A stretch of 30,911 bases of DNA, taken from an uncultured bacterium (GTDB lineage: Bacteria > Bacillota > Clostridia > Lachnospirales > Lachnospiraceae). A program made the translations under genes and the position numbers. Below, in pieces: positions 30,661 through 30,911 of the stretch. Every line of letters begins with the position of its first letter. Positions within the stretch are counted from its first letter, which is position 1. The stretch spans positions 1-30,911 of the forward strand of contig CAJMRM010000040.1 of the NCBI GenBank assembly GCA_905215775.1. The letters are read 5' to 3'. The notes below the pieces were generated by a model. The model had not been told where the DNA came from, searched no databases, and saw nothing but the letters and a program-made list of their open reading frames with translations.

Positions 30661-30911
30661 GGAGGGACAGCAGTGCCTTCGGACATCAGACTTTACCTGA
30701 TATCATACCACAGGATCTACCTATATTGAAATGTAACTTATCAACTGTATAAATGGGAATTGGGATGAGGGGAATTCCTCTTAGATGTTTTTACCATTTA
30801 TACACAAAAAAGAATACATCTGTAAGCTGTCTTTCTTGCTTACAAACTTATTATACGAGGAGACCAGCTATGAAAAGTCAAGTATAAATTAGCCAGAAAT
30901 TCATTTTTTCT
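30661..30911. other. AT-rich flank with no recognised gene
   Basis: I see no gene here. It contains the inverted repeat at 30746-30804 and, near the edge, GAGGAG followed by ATG 30869 and a stop after five codons, too short to call. The right end of the IS element probably lies within or near the first part of this stretch. Confidence 0.5.
30746..30804. repeat. Long-range inverted repeat right of the IS element
   Basis: TGTATAAATGG (30746-30756) and CCATTTATACA (30794-30804) are perfect 11-base inverted repeats 37 bases apart, with a GGAATTCC palindrome (30771-30778) between. It could be an operator, a remnant of another element or an RNA hairpin; no T run follows. Confidence 0.5.

Overview
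The window looks like a chromosomal segment of a GC-rich anaerobic Firmicute, most likely a gut Lachnospiraceae-type Clostridium. The reasons are strong AAAGGAG-type ribosome sites, a CIRCE heat-shock operator, the oxygen-independent (Cbi-type) cobalamin pathway, a bacterial citrate lyase, and an RqcH/NFACT gene. The assignment is an inference from gene content and style, not from a marker gene.

Positions 1-11585 hold most of a plus-strand cobalamin operon: the tail of an unknown gene, a cysteine-rich C_GCAxxG_C_C protein, cbiF, cbiH, a three-domain cbiJ-cbiE-cbiT fusion, cbiA, cobT, cobS, cobC, an unknown small membrane protein, cbiB, cbiP and cbiC. Several neighbours overlap by 1-4 bases, which suggests translational coupling. 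A good internal promoter overlaps the end of cobC. Early genes (cbiK/X, cbiL, cbiG, cbiD), cobU and cobD are not in view and may lie to the left or elsewhere.

Positions 11586-15766 carry an hsp20 gene under a CIRCE operator, a CNNM/CorC-type membrane protein, and a PiT phosphate transporter with its DUF47/PhoU-like partner. Positions 15767-19388 carry a minus-strand glycogen-debranching enzyme and a divergent membrane protein with an internal duplication (CmpB-like).

Positions 19399-28761 form a citrate module and are the most interesting part. A minus-strand gene at 21131-22606 encodes one continuous 491-residue protein that joins a full LysR-type regulator to a full CitX domain, the enzyme that attaches the prosthetic group to the citrate lyase acyl carrier protein. 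It overlaps an rqcH gene by 11 bases. Divergent from it are a CitMHS-type transporter, citD, citE, citF and a second CitMHS-type transporter, each block separated by intrinsic terminators. A T-N11-A dyad typical of LysR sites sits just upstream of an extended -10 promoter for citDEF. The regulator, the modifying enzyme, its CitD substrate and two candidate citrate carriers therefore lie together. citC and citG are absent from the window.

Positions 28762-30911 are AT-richer and hold a decayed IS110-family insertion sequence. Its transposase is broken by at least five lesions, but the 5-prime noncoding end, where IS110 elements encode their bridge RNA, is still recognisable.
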